64,000 nucleotides of DNA from Saprospirales bacterium. GTDB taxonomy: Bacteria > Bacteroidota > Bacteroidia > Chitinophagales > JADIYW01. The stretch spans positions 1 through 64,000 of the forward strand of contig JADJSS010000046.1 in NCBI GenBank assembly GCA_016711605.1, read 5' to 3'. The position numbers were made by a program, and so were the translations under genes. Below are positions 35,474-44,822 of the stretch, one piece after another. The notes beneath the pieces are model-generated. The model searched no databases. It was not told where the DNA came from and saw nothing but the letters and a program-made list of their open reading frames with translations. The stretch's first letter is position 1; each line of letters begins with the position of its first letter.

Positions 35474-36587
35474 AAATCAACTCTGTTTGATAAATGTATG
35501 TTTTACCAAGTTGTCCACCAATCCAGATTTTACTTCTTTTATGTATGTCTGATGAATAATTCAACAAGTAAAAAGTAGAATCATTTTTTGGTGCAATGGC
35601 TGGAAAAGCCGTGTCGCCTGTACTTGGAAAATCCATCACCAATTCAATTTCCATTCTTTCTTTATTGATTTTGAAAAGCGATGTCACTTTCTTAGAAAAT
35701 GAATAACGAATCAAATTTTTGCGACGTTGTTTTTTAGTTGGAAACTCAACTTCAGTGGCATTTCCTTTCAAATGTCTGCGCGAAACCAAATAAATATCAT
35801 CGTCTTTCGCGAACATCAGCGCGCTGTCGTATTTCAATTTTGAGAATTTGGTTTTCCATTTATCCAACGAATCTTTAGATGCAAAACAAAGCAACGAACC
35901 ACTTCCTTCTAAACGAACAGTTGACCAAATATTTCCTTGTTTATCGAAAATAAATTCACCTTCTTCAGCACCTTGTTCGGTAATTTGTGGTTCTTTTGAA
36001 ATTGGCGAAAAATTAATTCCATCTTCAGATGTGAATAAACGCAAATTGGCGTGATGTTCGTTGTTGTATAAATTGACACCATAATACGCTGAAAAATACA
36101 ATTTATCATTGTGTGTTCGAAAGCGCCAATCGACAAAACCATCTAAATTGGTTTTAATTTTTGTGCACCAACCAGTATTCGACAAAATACTTGTCCAAAT
36201 ATGTTTTGGTTCAAATTTGAACATTTTGGTTCCGCCTTCGAAAAAATAAAAAAACAATTTATCCTTGAAAATAGAAAACCGCGGTTCACGCATATCAGCA
36301 TTTACAAAAAATTCTGTTTCATATTTCCACGTTTTAAAATCAGCTGAACTAACAATAAATATCTTCGTTTTTTTAGATGCAAAATGTGTTGGCGCAGTTC
36401 GGAAAGCACAGTAATATCTGCCTTTGAACAGCACTAAGTCAATATTATTGTTTGAGTTTTTACATTTTATTTCAGATGGAATTTGAGCAGATGGAATGAA
36501 TTTTTTCCATTCTGTTGTAGAAATTTTCTGAGCAAATAAATGTGTGAAACCAAGAAATAAAAGTAATCCGAAAAGTAGTTTTTTCAT
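35469..36587 (-). CDS. secreted beta-propeller-like protein (sialidase/GH43-type fold)
   Basis: A 372-residue protein with signal peptide MKKLLFGLLLFLGFTHLFAQ. The body shows repeated four-strand blades with Asp/Ser/Trp patterns seen in glycosidase propellers: NIDLVLFKGRYYCAFRTAP, FIVSSADFKTWKYETEF, ADMREPRFSIFKDKLFFYF, LRLFTSEDGINFSPIS and CFASKDSLDKWKTKF. MREPR and EEGEFIFDKQGN offer conserved charged residues but no catalytic assignment is safe. No T9SS tail, so probably periplasmic. The exact family is not recognised. Confidence 0.65.
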   Translation of the reverse strand: MKKLLFGLLLFLGFTHLFAQKISTTEWKKFIPSAQIPSEIKCKNSNNNIDLVLFKGRYYCAFRTAPTHFASKKTKIFIVSSADFKTWKYETEFFVNADMREPRFSIFKDKLFFYFFEGGTKMFKFEPKHIWTSILSNTGWCTKIKTNLDGFVDWRFRTHNDKLYFSAYYGVNLYNNEHHANLRLFTSEDGINFSPISKEPQITEQGAEEGEFIFDKQGNIWSTVRLEGSGSLLCFASKDSLDKWKTKFSKLKYDSALMFAKDDDIYLVSRRHLKGNATEVEFPTKKQRRKNLIRYSFSKKVTSLFKINKERMEIELVMDFPSTGDTAFPAIAPKNDSTFYLLNYSSDIHKRSKIWIGGQLGKTYIYQTELIF

Positions 36588-36617
36588 AAAGCTAAAGCTA
36601 CATAATTTCAGTAACAG

Positions 36618-36682
36618 ATATCACAGAGAACACAAAGAAAAAGGAGTTTTCTCTGTGAAAACTCCGTGCAATTCCGTGATAT
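36618..36682. repeat. nested hairpin element before gpx
   Basis: An outer inverted repeat ATATCAC/GTGATAT (36618-36624 and 36676-36682) encloses an inner perfect hairpin GGAGTTTT-loop-AAAACTCC (36643-36650 and 36658-36665). It lies 3 bp downstream of the glutathione peroxidase stop and may function as its terminator, but it looks like another dispersed intergenic repeat. Confidence 0.5.
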
Positions 36683-36684
36683 TT

Positions 36685-37182
36685 TTATTTCACCAACAAT
36701 TCCTTAATTTCTTTTTTGATTTTGTCAGCATCTGGTTCTGTAGTTGGAATAAAATAATCAACTACTTTTCCGTCTTTATCAATTAAGTATTTTTGGAAAT
36801 TCCATTTTGGATGTGTCAACATTTTTAAACCTGGCGCATTATCACCTAAAAATTTAAAAACTTCATTTTGGTTGTCGCCTTTTTTCACATGAATTTTATC
36901 CATAATTGGAAACGTCACGCCATAATTTATTTGACAAAACTCTTCAGCTTTATCTGAAGATAATGGTTCTTGTCCAGCAAAATCGTTGCTCGGAAAACCA
37001 ATGATTTCAAAACCTTCATCTTTAAATTCTTTGTATAGTTTTTCGAGTTTGTCTAATTGTGGTGTTAAACCACATTTGGATGCTGTGTTTACGACTAACA
37101 CAACTTTACCTTTGTAATCAGAAAGATTAACTTCTTTGCCTCTAGCGTTTTTGACCTGGAATTGGTGTAATGAATTGTTCAT
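36685..37182 (-). CDS. glutathione peroxidase-family thiol peroxidase
   Basis: A 165-residue thioredoxin-fold peroxidase: FQVKNARGKEVNLSDYKGKVVLVVNTASKCGLTPQLDKLEKLYKEF, with the peroxidatic Cys37 in the SKCG position (Cys, not selenocysteine). It then has FPSNDFAGQEP, with Gln of the catalytic triad, and HPKWNFQKYLIDKDG, with the Trp-Asn. Such bacterial enzymes usually reduce peroxides with thioredoxin. The start overlaps the 3' end of the DUF4294 gene by 41 bp. Confidence 0.93.
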   Translation of the reverse strand: MNNSLHQFQVKNARGKEVNLSDYKGKVVLVVNTASKCGLTPQLDKLEKLYKEFKDEGFEIIGFPSNDFAGQEPLSSDKAEEFCQINYGVTFPIMDKIHVKKGDNQNEVFKFLGDNAPGLKMLTHPKWNFQKYLIDKDGKVVDYFIPTTEPDADKIKKEIKELLVK

Positions 37183-37777
37183 TTTCTATTAAATATTTAG
37201 TACCGTCTATTCTATAAATTTCTTCTAATCTAACAATAAAATTCTCCGTTTGTTTATCTTTTCCTTGCGGATCGTATTTTGCTTTCATGTCTAAATCGAA
37301 AAATTTGCCTAAAAAATTCCACCATTTTGCTTTAAATCCACTTCTATATTCTTTTAATAAATCAAAAACTGTTTGACCTGTTTCTCTGTTTATTAATAAA
37401 ATCAAATATTGACCTTGAATTCTAGTCAAATTTTTTAAAGTAGATTCAAAATTCTTGCGCAATAATTTTTCGCTTTCGTTTAAATATTTTGTGCGTTCGC
37501 GTTTTTTATCAATTTTAGCTAAATCGTCACTCACTTTTTTATTTAATCTTGCCACGCGCAATGCGTAAGGATACACTATCATTAAGTAGCGTTTTCGCCA
37601 ATCTTCTAACGTTACTTTTTCTAATTTAGTAGCTTTTACTTCAATAGGTTCCAGTGTAATTTCTGGCAAGGTATCGTCGCCAATTATAATTTGAGGCAAT
37701 TTGATGGTATCATACTGTTCTTGTGCAAAAGAATAGGCACTTGCTGATAGAAATAATATAAAAAATAGTTTTTGCAT
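37142..37777 (-). CDS. DUF4294 domain-containing secreted protein
   Basis: A 211-residue protein with signal peptide MQKLFFILFLSASAYSFAQ. A Pro/Thr-rich segment (LPEITLEPIEVKATK) leads to the DUF4294 core YLMIVYPYALRVARLNKKVSDDLAKIDKKRERTKYLNESEKLLRKNFESTLKNLTRIQGQYLILLINRETGQTVFDLLKEYRSGFKAKWWN. This family is confined to Bacteroidota; the function is unknown. The C-terminal ~14 residues overlap the gpx start region in another frame, so the end may be affected by an indel. Confidence 0.85.
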   Translation of the reverse strand: MQKLFFILFLSASAYSFAQEQYDTIKLPQIIIGDDTLPEITLEPIEVKATKLEKVTLEDWRKRYLMIVYPYALRVARLNKKVSDDLAKIDKKRERTKYLNESEKLLRKNFESTLKNLTRIQGQYLILLINRETGQTVFDLLKEYRSGFKAKWWNFLGKFFDLDMKAKYDPQGKDKQTENFIVRLEEIYRIDGTKYLIENEQFITPIPGQKR

Positions 37778-37873
37778 GTATTATATTATAAATATAACAA
37801 TGTTGATGCCAAAAAAGGTTGCAAGATGGATTTAATTTATGTTAAAACTGATTTTATTATTTATTTCTTGCCT

Positions 37874-37958
37874 TGGTTCGTGTCTAACAAACCATTTATA
37901 TTTATGTTTCTCGTGCTTGGGGGCTCAGGTTTGGGGCTGGCAAACGGGACACGAACCA
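37874..37958. repeat. 85-bp element with 11-bp inverted ends
   Basis: TGGTTCGTGTC at 37874-37884 is perfectly inverted at 37948-37958. The interior is more G-rich than its surroundings (GCTTGGGGGCTCAGG, TTTGGGGCTGG). It lies between the ubiE stop and the divergent DUF4294 start region, immediately beyond ubiE. It is probably another REP-like intergenic element; no reading frame here is convincing. Confidence 0.55.
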
Positions 37959-37969
37959 TGTCAAAGAAT

Positions 37970-38692
37970 TTATTTCACTGCTCTAAAACTATGAAAAAAC
38001 AATCTGCGCCAATTTGCATGGTTTACAATTTCCACATTTTTAAAACCTTTCTTTTCTAATAAAGATTTCACTTCATTTGGTTGTAAAAATTTCAGTACGC
38101 TTTTTATTAAATACGTGTAAATAGTAGAAGAACCAGAAACAACTGTACAAAATGGAACGATAAAACCATAACCTAAAATAAACCATAATGGTTTTGAAAT
38201 TGGATGGTTACTCAATGAATAATCGTGAATAACCAATTGTCCGTTTGGTTTTAAAATACTGAATAAATTTTCGATGCATTTCTCATAATCAGGCATATTA
38301 CGCAAGCCATAGGCCATGAAAATTGCATCGACAGAATTTGGTGCAAAGTTTAAATTCATCGCATCTTGTAACGAAATTTCAATTTTTCCTTGCTTAATTT
38401 CGTCGGCAAATTTTTCAGAAGCCACAGCTAACATACCTTCTGAATTGTCGACACAAATAATTTTTCCTGTGGTGATTTTATCTTTAAAAGCTACTGTTGA
38501 TTTTCCTGTACCACAACATAAATCAACCACCAACTCATCACCTTTCAATTGTAATAATGAACCACTTTTATTCAAATCATCTTGATAACCGTGACTCATT
38601 GCTGTGGCAAAATCATATTTGGAAGCTATTTTGTTGAATTCTTTCGGAACAATTTTTTTGTTGTTGAATAAAATAGAAGTAGTTGTTGACAT
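37970..38692 (-). CDS. ubiE: UbiE/MenG-type demethylmenaquinone methyltransferase
   Basis: A 240-residue class I SAM methyltransferase. Motifs: FNKIASKYDFATAMSHG, VVDLCCGTGKSTVAF (SAM motif I), ICVDNSEGML, FMAYGLRNMPDYEKCIENLFSILKPNGQLVIHDYS and the family hallmark IYTYLIKSVLKFLQPNEV. The long-chain quinone C-methylation step of menaquinone synthesis is the likely reaction, although the C-terminal region is more divergent than in E. coli UbiE. The ATG at 38692 fits the family better than the upstream TTG. Confidence 0.8.
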   Translation of the reverse strand: MSTTTSILFNNKKIVPKEFNKIASKYDFATAMSHGYQDDLNKSGSLLQLKGDELVVDLCCGTGKSTVAFKDKITTGKIICVDNSEGMLAVASEKFADEIKQGKIEISLQDAMNLNFAPNSVDAIFMAYGLRNMPDYEKCIENLFSILKPNGQLVIHDYSLSNHPISKPLWFILGYGFIVPFCTVVSGSSTIYTYLIKSVLKFLQPNEVKSLLEKKGFKNVEIVNHANWRRLFFHSFRAVK

Positions 38693-38750
38693 ATTATTTT
38701 TATTGTTGAGCAAAATTAATAGAATATCTAACAAACTATAAGCAAAAATG

Positions 38751-38820
38751 TTGAAATAATTGGTCGGACAACATTATATTGAAATAATTGGTCGGACGAC
38801 TTGGAGTTGTGTGACCAATT
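38751..38820. promoter_or_regulatory. repeated AATTGGTC sites upstream of ubiE
   Basis: TTGAAATAATTGGTCGGAC occurs twice (38751-38769 and 38779-38797, 28 bp period). An inverted GACCAATT follows at 38813-38820. The cluster begins 59 bp upstream of the ubiE start and could be a regulator-binding array; no known factor matches. Confidence 0.35.
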
Positions 38821-38964
38821 GTGCAGTAGCCAGACAGCAAGAGCCATCGAATTATTTTTACGCATACCATAAAACACGTAGTTAAAATACACAATAATAC
38901 GTATGTAGATATAAAATAATTTGATATAGATTTGTGTATTCAATTAAATTAAAAATACACTATT

Positions 38965-39463
38965 ATGAAATCTACAAACAAAATTAAATCATTCATCTTA
39001 ATGATGATTGCATGTTCAGCTATTTTAATTAGTTGCAAAAAAACAGATCCTAATCCAAGTGCTTCAAGTCTTGATCCAGGGAAAATCACAAATTTCTTGT
39101 ACTGTAGCTGGTGCTGTTTCTTCTTCTTTCAGTACTTCAACATTGGTAAGTTCTGCAACAAAAAATGCTACATTAATGAACATTTCAGGAAGCAATACAT
39201 CTTTACCTATTCAATTAATGTTATTTATCATTCCAACAAACATTACTGTTGGCACACACAATTTGTCAACAGCTGAAGATTTTACGGTGTCTTATACAAA
39301 TGATACAAAAGGTTGGGCAGCTGGAAATGTTGGTGACAACTTTACATTAGTTGTAACTAAAAATGATGGAACTCTTTTTGAAGGAACTTTTAGCGGTACT
39401 TTAACGAATGATGATGGTACTAGTGTAACTATTACCAATGGAAAAATTGCAGCTAAATTTTAA
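38965..39463 (+). CDS. small secreted lipoprotein, one frameshift
   Basis: MKSTNKIKSFILMMIACSAILISCKKTDPN gives a signal peptide with lipobox LISC. The frame shifts near 39090. The rest reads CTVAGAVSSSFSTSTLVSSATKNATLMNISGSN, FIIPTNITVGTHNLS and TLFEGTFSGTLTNDDGTSVTITNGKIAAKF, a single beta-sandwich-like domain of about 120 residues similar to many Bacteroidota lipoproteins of unknown function. A possible -7 element TAGATTTG (TAnnTTTG) is at 38927-38934. A strong terminator follows. Confidence 0.7.
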
Positions 39464-39496
39464 TAATTCTCAAAAACCATAATTTAGATTGAGATG

Positions 39497-39526
39497 CGAC
39501 GTTAGGAAACTAACGTCGTTTTTTTT
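39497..39526 (+). terminator. terminator after the small lipoprotein
   Basis: A perfect 9-bp stem CGACGTTAG/CTAACGTCG with loop GAAA, followed by eight T residues. The rest of 39464-39773 is A/T-rich with no gene; it also holds the opposing terminator at 39721-39750. Confidence 0.9.
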
Positions 39527-39720
39527 ATTTTCTTATTTCATTTATTTACAGTTTTATTTTACAATTTAGCAGGTTTTACTCAATGATATTATGAATTTAC
39601 TCAACTTCTATGCTATTTAAATCTTCTGCTATCAGTTATCTGGATGATATTGATATTATCGACTATGTTTTAATAAAGATTAACATACTGAATTGAAACA
39701 GAAATCATAAAATAATGCAT

Positions 39721-39750
39721 AAAAAAGGTTAGCATTGCTGCCAACCTTTT
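39721..39750 (-). terminator. terminator of lipoprotein paralogue A
   Basis: On the minus strand, a hairpin with stem AAAAGGTTGGCA/TGCTAACCTTTT (one mismatch) and loop GCAA is followed by U residues. It lies 24 bp after the stop of the gene at 39774-40550. Its core is shared with the terminator at 40647-40676. Confidence 0.8.
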
Positions 39751-39773
39751 AAATGTTAAATCTTTCTAGAAGA

Positions 39774-40550
39774 TTATTTTGTTGATTGATTTGAAGTAAA
39801 TCCTGGAGGTGGTGGTGGTGGTGCGCAATCACCTAATTGACCTACTACATAAGTTGCCCAGTTTTTAGTTGATGTAAATCTAGGACCTGCAGCCCAAGCA
39901 GTTTCTTTTGTAACTACATCACCATCAGTATCAACTCTAAGTACTGATGAATGTGCAGCAATAATAAAACCTGATGCTGGCACATTTGATAATGGAATAG
40001 TGTAAGTAACAGATTGTGCTAATGTGCTAGAAGTAAATGTAGATTTTATTGGGAATTTTCCTGGTACTGCTGTACCACCACCAGATTTTGGTGTTCCTGC
40101 TAATGTACCTACATATAAATGAATTTCAGACATATACCAGTCTGGATTCGTAGTGTAAGTTATGTACAAATTATCTGCATCATTTGCATATGTGAGTGTA
40201 CCCATTAAAATATTTTGTCCTGCTAACATGTTAACAGTTTTAATGCCACCACAATACAATTCTTCACCACCTAAGCTTGAAGTTGCACCTTGTGTAGATG
40301 TGCTTTTGTAGCTACCAGCTAAAGCATTTAAATCTAGAAACCAACCGATGCCATCATTAGCACCAAAGCTGTTATTTGTAATGTTTGGATATGGATATCC
40401 ATCTTTTAAAAAAGTAATACCTGGGATTTGACTAGTAGTTACTACTCCAGATTTTACAGGATTTTTAGCATCTTTTACTGAAGACACTTCTTTTTGGCAA
40501 GCTACAAAAAATGCAACCACTGCCAGTACGACTAATGTTAATTTTTTCAT
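39774..40550 (-). CDS. lipoprotein with proline-rich tail, paralogue A
   Basis: A 258-residue lipoprotein: MKKLTLVVLAVVAFFVACQKE has lipobox FVAC. A beta-rich domain includes EELYCGGIKTVNMLAGQNILMGTLTYANDADNLYITYTTNPDWYMSEIHLYVGTL, KFPIKSTFTSSTLAQSVTYTIPLSNVPASGFIIAAHSSVLR and ETAWAAGPRFTSTKNWATYV. It ends DCAPPPPPPGFTSNQSTK. It is clearly homologous to the next gene (40702-41421), sharing the vocabulary of the same domain, the poly-Pro tail and the terminator. The family is not recognised; the core resembles surface-exposed beta-sandwich modules. Confidence 0.75.
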   Translation of the reverse strand: MKKLTLVVLAVVAFFVACQKEVSSVKDAKNPVKSGVVTTSQIPGITFLKDGYPYPNITNNSFGANDGIGWFLDLNALAGSYKSTSTQGATSSLGGEELYCGGIKTVNMLAGQNILMGTLTYANDADNLYITYTTNPDWYMSEIHLYVGTLAGTPKSGGGTAVPGKFPIKSTFTSSTLAQSVTYTIPLSNVPASGFIIAAHSSVLRVDTDGDVVTKETAWAAGPRFTSTKNWATYVVGQLGDCAPPPPPPGFTSNQSTK

Positions 40551-40646
40551 TTTAGTTTGTTTTTATTATAGGGTTTTACAAAATTGTATTTGTAAAGTTA
40601 ATGTAAATAAATCAATACCTGATTGATATAAAGCAATTAATTATTG

Positions 40647-40676
40647 AAAAAAAAGGTTGGCATTGCTGCCAACCTT
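40647..40676 (-). terminator. terminator of lipoprotein paralogue B
   Basis: A perfect 10-bp stem AAGGTTGGCA/TGCCAACCTT with a four-base loop, flanked by A8 on the plus strand (U8 in the transcript), 26 bp after the stop of the gene at 40702. Confidence 0.85.
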
Positions 40677-40701
40677 GTATTTGAGTTTAAACTTAATAAA
40701 A

Positions 40702-41421
40702 TTAGTTTGCAACCACTGAACCTGGAGCAAATCCTGGTGGTGGTGGTGGTGGTGGTGGTGTGTTCGTTTTGCATAACTCTGAATAGTATCCTGCGAAATT
40801 ACATCTTGAAGCAAAAGGAGTTCCTTGAGCCCAAGCAAATTCTGGATCAGATGAGCAACGATTTTGTTTAACCACTGTTGCACGAGCAGCTACGATAAAG
40901 CAGTCATCAATGTCAGCTGTTGGGAAAACAAATGTGTAAGAACTAACCAATGTTCTTTTAAAAGTAACTTTGTTTGGAAAATGATTTGGTTTTGGCTCAC
41001 CGTGAACATTGTCAGGAATATTTTCTTCTAATCCAATGTACATGTGAACCTGTGACAGTTTCCATTGTGAGTTTGTAATTTGATAAGTTACATAAACATA
41101 GTCATCATCATTTGCAACAATTACGTTACCAATGTTGATTGTGTGGTGATGGTAACCTGCATATAAAGGTAACGTTGCAATTACATCATAGTTTGCACCA
41201 AAATTGCTGGTACCAGTTGTTGGTAAAAATACACCAGCATAGCCAGCAAAACCACCTTCATTAGTACTAAGAGCTTCTTCTTTAATGTTTAAGTCCTTTT
41301 TGGAAATACTACCTTTCGAAGTACCATTTGAACCAGTAATAACATCCGAAGTGTTCGTGTTTTTCTGACAGGCAGCAAAAAATGCTAACACTGTCATCAT
41401 AATTAATGTTAATTTTTTCAT
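40702..41421 (-). CDS. lipoprotein with proline-rich tail, paralogue B
   Basis: A 239-residue lipoprotein: MKKLTLIMMTVLAFFAACQKN has lipobox FAAC. The domain reads LPLYAGYHHHTINIGNVIVANDDDYVYVTYQITNSQWKLSQVHMYIGLEENIP, KVTFKRTLVSSYTFVFPTADIDDCFIVAARATV and EFAWAQGTPFASRCNFAGYYSELCKT. The tail has eight prolines, then GFAPGSVVAN. It aligns block by block with paralogue A, which lies 151 bp downstream. The gene pair arose by tandem duplication. The 444 bp upstream (41422-41865) are very A/T-rich and hold no gene. Confidence 0.75.
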   Translation of the reverse strand: MKKLTLIMMTVLAFFAACQKNTNTSDVITGSNGTSKGSISKKDLNIKEEALSTNEGGFAGYAGVFLPTTGTSNFGANYDVIATLPLYAGYHHHTINIGNVIVANDDDYVYVTYQITNSQWKLSQVHMYIGLEENIPDNVHGEPKPNHFPNKVTFKRTLVSSYTFVFPTADIDDCFIVAARATVVKQNRCSSDPEFAWAQGTPFASRCNFAGYYSELCKTNTPPPPPPPPGFAPGSVVAN

Positions 41422-41865
41422 TTAGTTTGTTTAAAAAAGTTAAAAAAAATAATTCGAATGCTAAACTATCAAAAAAAAATAAAAATCAACTTTTTAATAT
41501 TATTCACATATTTTGGTAACTTTTATTTAAAGGAAAATATAAATTGTAATTAATAGTATAATATATTAGTAGTTAACTATAAGTCAATTAAATCAAAAAA
41601 TAGTTATATTGTAAAAATAATTCATATTACACTGATTAGCATAAAATTACAAAGCAGTTCCATTTATTAACTTTATTTTTACAAATAATTATCAGCAATA
41701 TTAAAAAAGAGAATTAATTGGTATAAACATCTGAAAAAAAATAAGAGTGTACTTATTGATAGGTTTTTTAACATATTTTTAACAAATTTTACTCTGTATT
41801 TGAAAATAAAACGAGCGATGTATTAAAATAATGTATAATATTGTAACAACATAAACCCTAATTTA

Positions 41866-42075
41866 ATGTTAACCTTATCCTACTCATTAGTATTTTTAAT
41901 ACTATCTATTTTAATCAGTATATGTATTGATTGGAATACCCACTCAAAGTCGATGCAAAAGCATGATTTGAAAAATTCACAAAATCATTTAGTTTTAAAA
42001 CCAAGCATTCTGCTTTGTAAACCAACATCTGTATTTTCTGCATTACAGAAATACAAGAAACAACCAATTTCATAA
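41866..42075 (+). CDS. possible small membrane protein
   Basis: A 69-codon frame: MLTLSYSLVFLILSILISICIDWNTHSKSMQKHDLKNSQNHLV and so on, with one hydrophobic N-terminal helix and a basic tail. Its start is immediately preceded by ATAAACCCTAATTTA, very like the sequence before the T9SS gene at 42130 (TTAAACCCTATTTT), which supports real initiation. No homologue is recognised; it could be a spurious frame. Confidence 0.35.
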   Translation: MLTLSYSLVFLILSILISICIDWNTHSKSMQKHDLKNSQNHLVLKPSILLCKPTSVFSALQKYKKQPIS

Positions 42076-42129
42076 TTAAATCAGCTGTTATATGTAAACA
42101 AATTTTCTAAAACATTTAAACCCTATTTT

Positions 42130-44729
42130 ATGAAAAAATCCTTACACTATTTAATACTAAGTACGTTTATACTGTATTTTAGTATAAATACAAAAGCACA
42201 ATGCATCACTTCTGATACCTTAAATTGGGACTGGCAATATTTTAATCCAAATGCATTACCTACCTCAGGAGTAAACTTTATGATGGGTGTTTCCAGTATG
42301 CGCTTGTCGTGGACTACTACAGTGGGAAATACCAATACACTCATAAGTACCAATGGTGTACCGAACACAACTGGTGTGATTGCACCACGTCATACTGGTG
42401 AAGCAGCAAGTTTTGGTTTTGGGAACGATTTACAATTTAATGTAAGTGCTGGTGCAGATACGTTTATATTTGCTGATACCGTGCGAAATGTAAAATTCAG
42501 TATTTATGATATAGACCAAAGACAAGCTGTTACAATTACTGCAAGAAATCAAAGTGGTGGAGCTGTACCTATAACAACTTTAGCAAAAACTAATATTGCA
42601 AGCACTTTAGTAATTGCAGGTTCTGGTTCTAACTCAGCTTCTGCTACTTTTGGTGCCACTACCAATATTGCCAACAATTCTAACTTAGCAGCAGTTAACG
42701 TTACTATTGCTGGTCCAGTACAAACTGTGATATTAACTTTTACTAAAACAATACTACTCCAGACTCCATTTGGATTTCTGATATTTCTGCGAATGTAGTC
42801 GGTTGCTGGCCGAATGGTTATCAGGCAGTTTCTACGCCTGAAGCTGGTCAACATAATTATGTATTAACAGCTATTGGTGATTCTGTGATGGTTGTTAATT
42901 TAACCAATAATACATCTAGTTTCTTATTTGAAGATAATTCCATTTATACTCCTATTTTCGGTACAACAGCTGGAAATAAACGTATCAACTCATTGGCATA
43001 TGATCCATACAAACAAATTGTTTATTATTGTGATAATGATACTTCATTACCTGCAACTAATCCAAATGTATTAAAAGTATTTAAATACGATGTAAAAACA
43101 GGTGTAAAATCCACTTTTATAAATAATATTACTACTTTAGGTGTAGTGTTAGAAGGTGGAAGATTGGGTTCTGGTGGTGCCTGCTTTTATAATGGCAGTT
43201 TATTTTTAGGCGTAGATGCAAATTTTAGAGCTCAGGAAGCATCGAATGTCTGGCGAATTGATATCAATAGCAGTGGTGTTGCTACTAAAGCTAGCAGAAT
43301 GTGGGGCAAACAAGGTACAAGAACACCTTTTACAGGAAATTTTGCCTATTTGTATAATATGGGTGACTTTGTTATAAATAATGGTATCTTTTATAATTTT
43401 AATCAGGGAAGTGCGTCAGGTAGAAACGTAACTAGTGTACAGCATATAAGCTTAGATAAACAATTTGCGCTTGCCAGTTGGGCAGATACTTTACCATCAG
43501 GCGCAGTTATACCTAATCAAACGTCTATAGATTATAATGGAAACATATACAACATGTTAACTGGCTTTACTGCAACTTATGATAAAGCAGGAAATTTTGG
43601 TTCAAATGTTGCTTATACTGGTACTTATGGTGCTGGCTCTGGTCAAATGGATGCAGCTGAATCTTTTAAATATCCTTATGATTTTGGAGATGCACCATTA
43701 GGTTATGGTGTTGCATTCCATTTATATAGAACATCACCCAATTTAAAAATCGGAACTGTAGTAGATTTTGAAGTAAACGATACTATTACACCTACTGCTG
43801 GTGGCGATGATTTAATAATAGGAGCATCAGGTGCAATTGATGATGAAGAAGGCGTTACTTCATTTCCAGCATTAACTGTTGCAAATGCTTCTTATGCTGT
43901 TTCAGTAGACGTAACCAATTCAACTGGTTCCAATGCAACACTTTATGGTTATCTTGATTTTAACAGAGATGGTGATTTTACAGATGCTGGCGAACGTTCT
44001 AGTGCTTCAACCGTTCTTAATGGTGGAACTACAGCAAGTGTAACCTGGACAGGTTTAACAGGTGGTGTTGTGGGTGCAAGTTTTGTTCGTTTTCGTTTTG
44101 CATCTTCAAGTTCTGAATCTGGAAATGCATTCGGTTATGCTGGAACTGGAGAAGTAGAAGATTATCCAATTGCGATTGGTGCTTCATTTTTACCAGTTGA
44201 ATTAACTAATTTTAAAGGTGAAAATATAGAAAATAGTTCAACTCTATTAACTTGGGAAACAGCATCAGAAAAAAATAATGATTACTTTAATATTGAACAT
44301 TCTGACGATGCGAATAATTGGGAAATCATAGGTAAAGTTAGTGGACACGGAACCAGTAATCAAGTTAATGCATATAAATTTGTGGATGAAAAACCATTTG
44401 GTGGAATCAACTACTACCGTTTAAATCAAGTTGATTTTGATGCAACATCAACGTATACGCCTATAATATCAGTTGCATTTAGTACAGTTGTAAATGAGGA
44501 ACAAGATAAAATTACGGTTTATCCAAATCCAACAAAAAATATAATATGGATTGCTTCAGAAAAAGATTTGACAAAACCACTAAATATAGATATTTACAAT
44601 GCATTTGGTGAACAAGTAATTTCTTTGGATATGGCTGAAAAAACTAAGCAAATTGATTTAAGCAATTTACAAGCAGGATGTTATTTTATTAAAATAGATA
44701 ATAAAATATACAAATCTATAAAGTACTGA
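42130..44729 (+). CDS. T9SS-exported GEVED-domain protein, one frameshift
   Basis: The signal peptide MKKSLHYLILSTFILYFSINTKAQ starts a protein of about 866 residues. The N-terminal part (about 25-215) is a beta-sandwich. The frame shifts near 42755, continuing NNTTPDSIWISDIS. A propeller-like region follows (INSLAYDPYKQIVYYCDND, GNIYNMLTGFTATYDKAGNFG). Then comes the GEVED domain with YGYLDFNRDGDFTDAGERS and GTGEVEDYPIAI. The C-terminus has the LLTWETASEKNNDYFNIEHS module and a type A sorting domain: ITVYPNPTKNIIWI, AFGEQVISLDM, LQAGCYFIKIDN. It is exported and cell-surface bound by type IX secretion. Confidence 0.85.
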
Positions 44730-44822
44730 TAAACACTTATAAACGCATGTTGAAAAATATTCAAGCGGAATATCAACCATAGGTATAAATTTAAAATTCG
44801 AAACATAACTTAAATCCTAGCA

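Noticed and set aside
37772..38059. 95-codon plus-strand frame with a hydrophobic segment
   Set aside because: It crosses the G-rich inverted repeat and the antisense of ubiE; no coding evidence.
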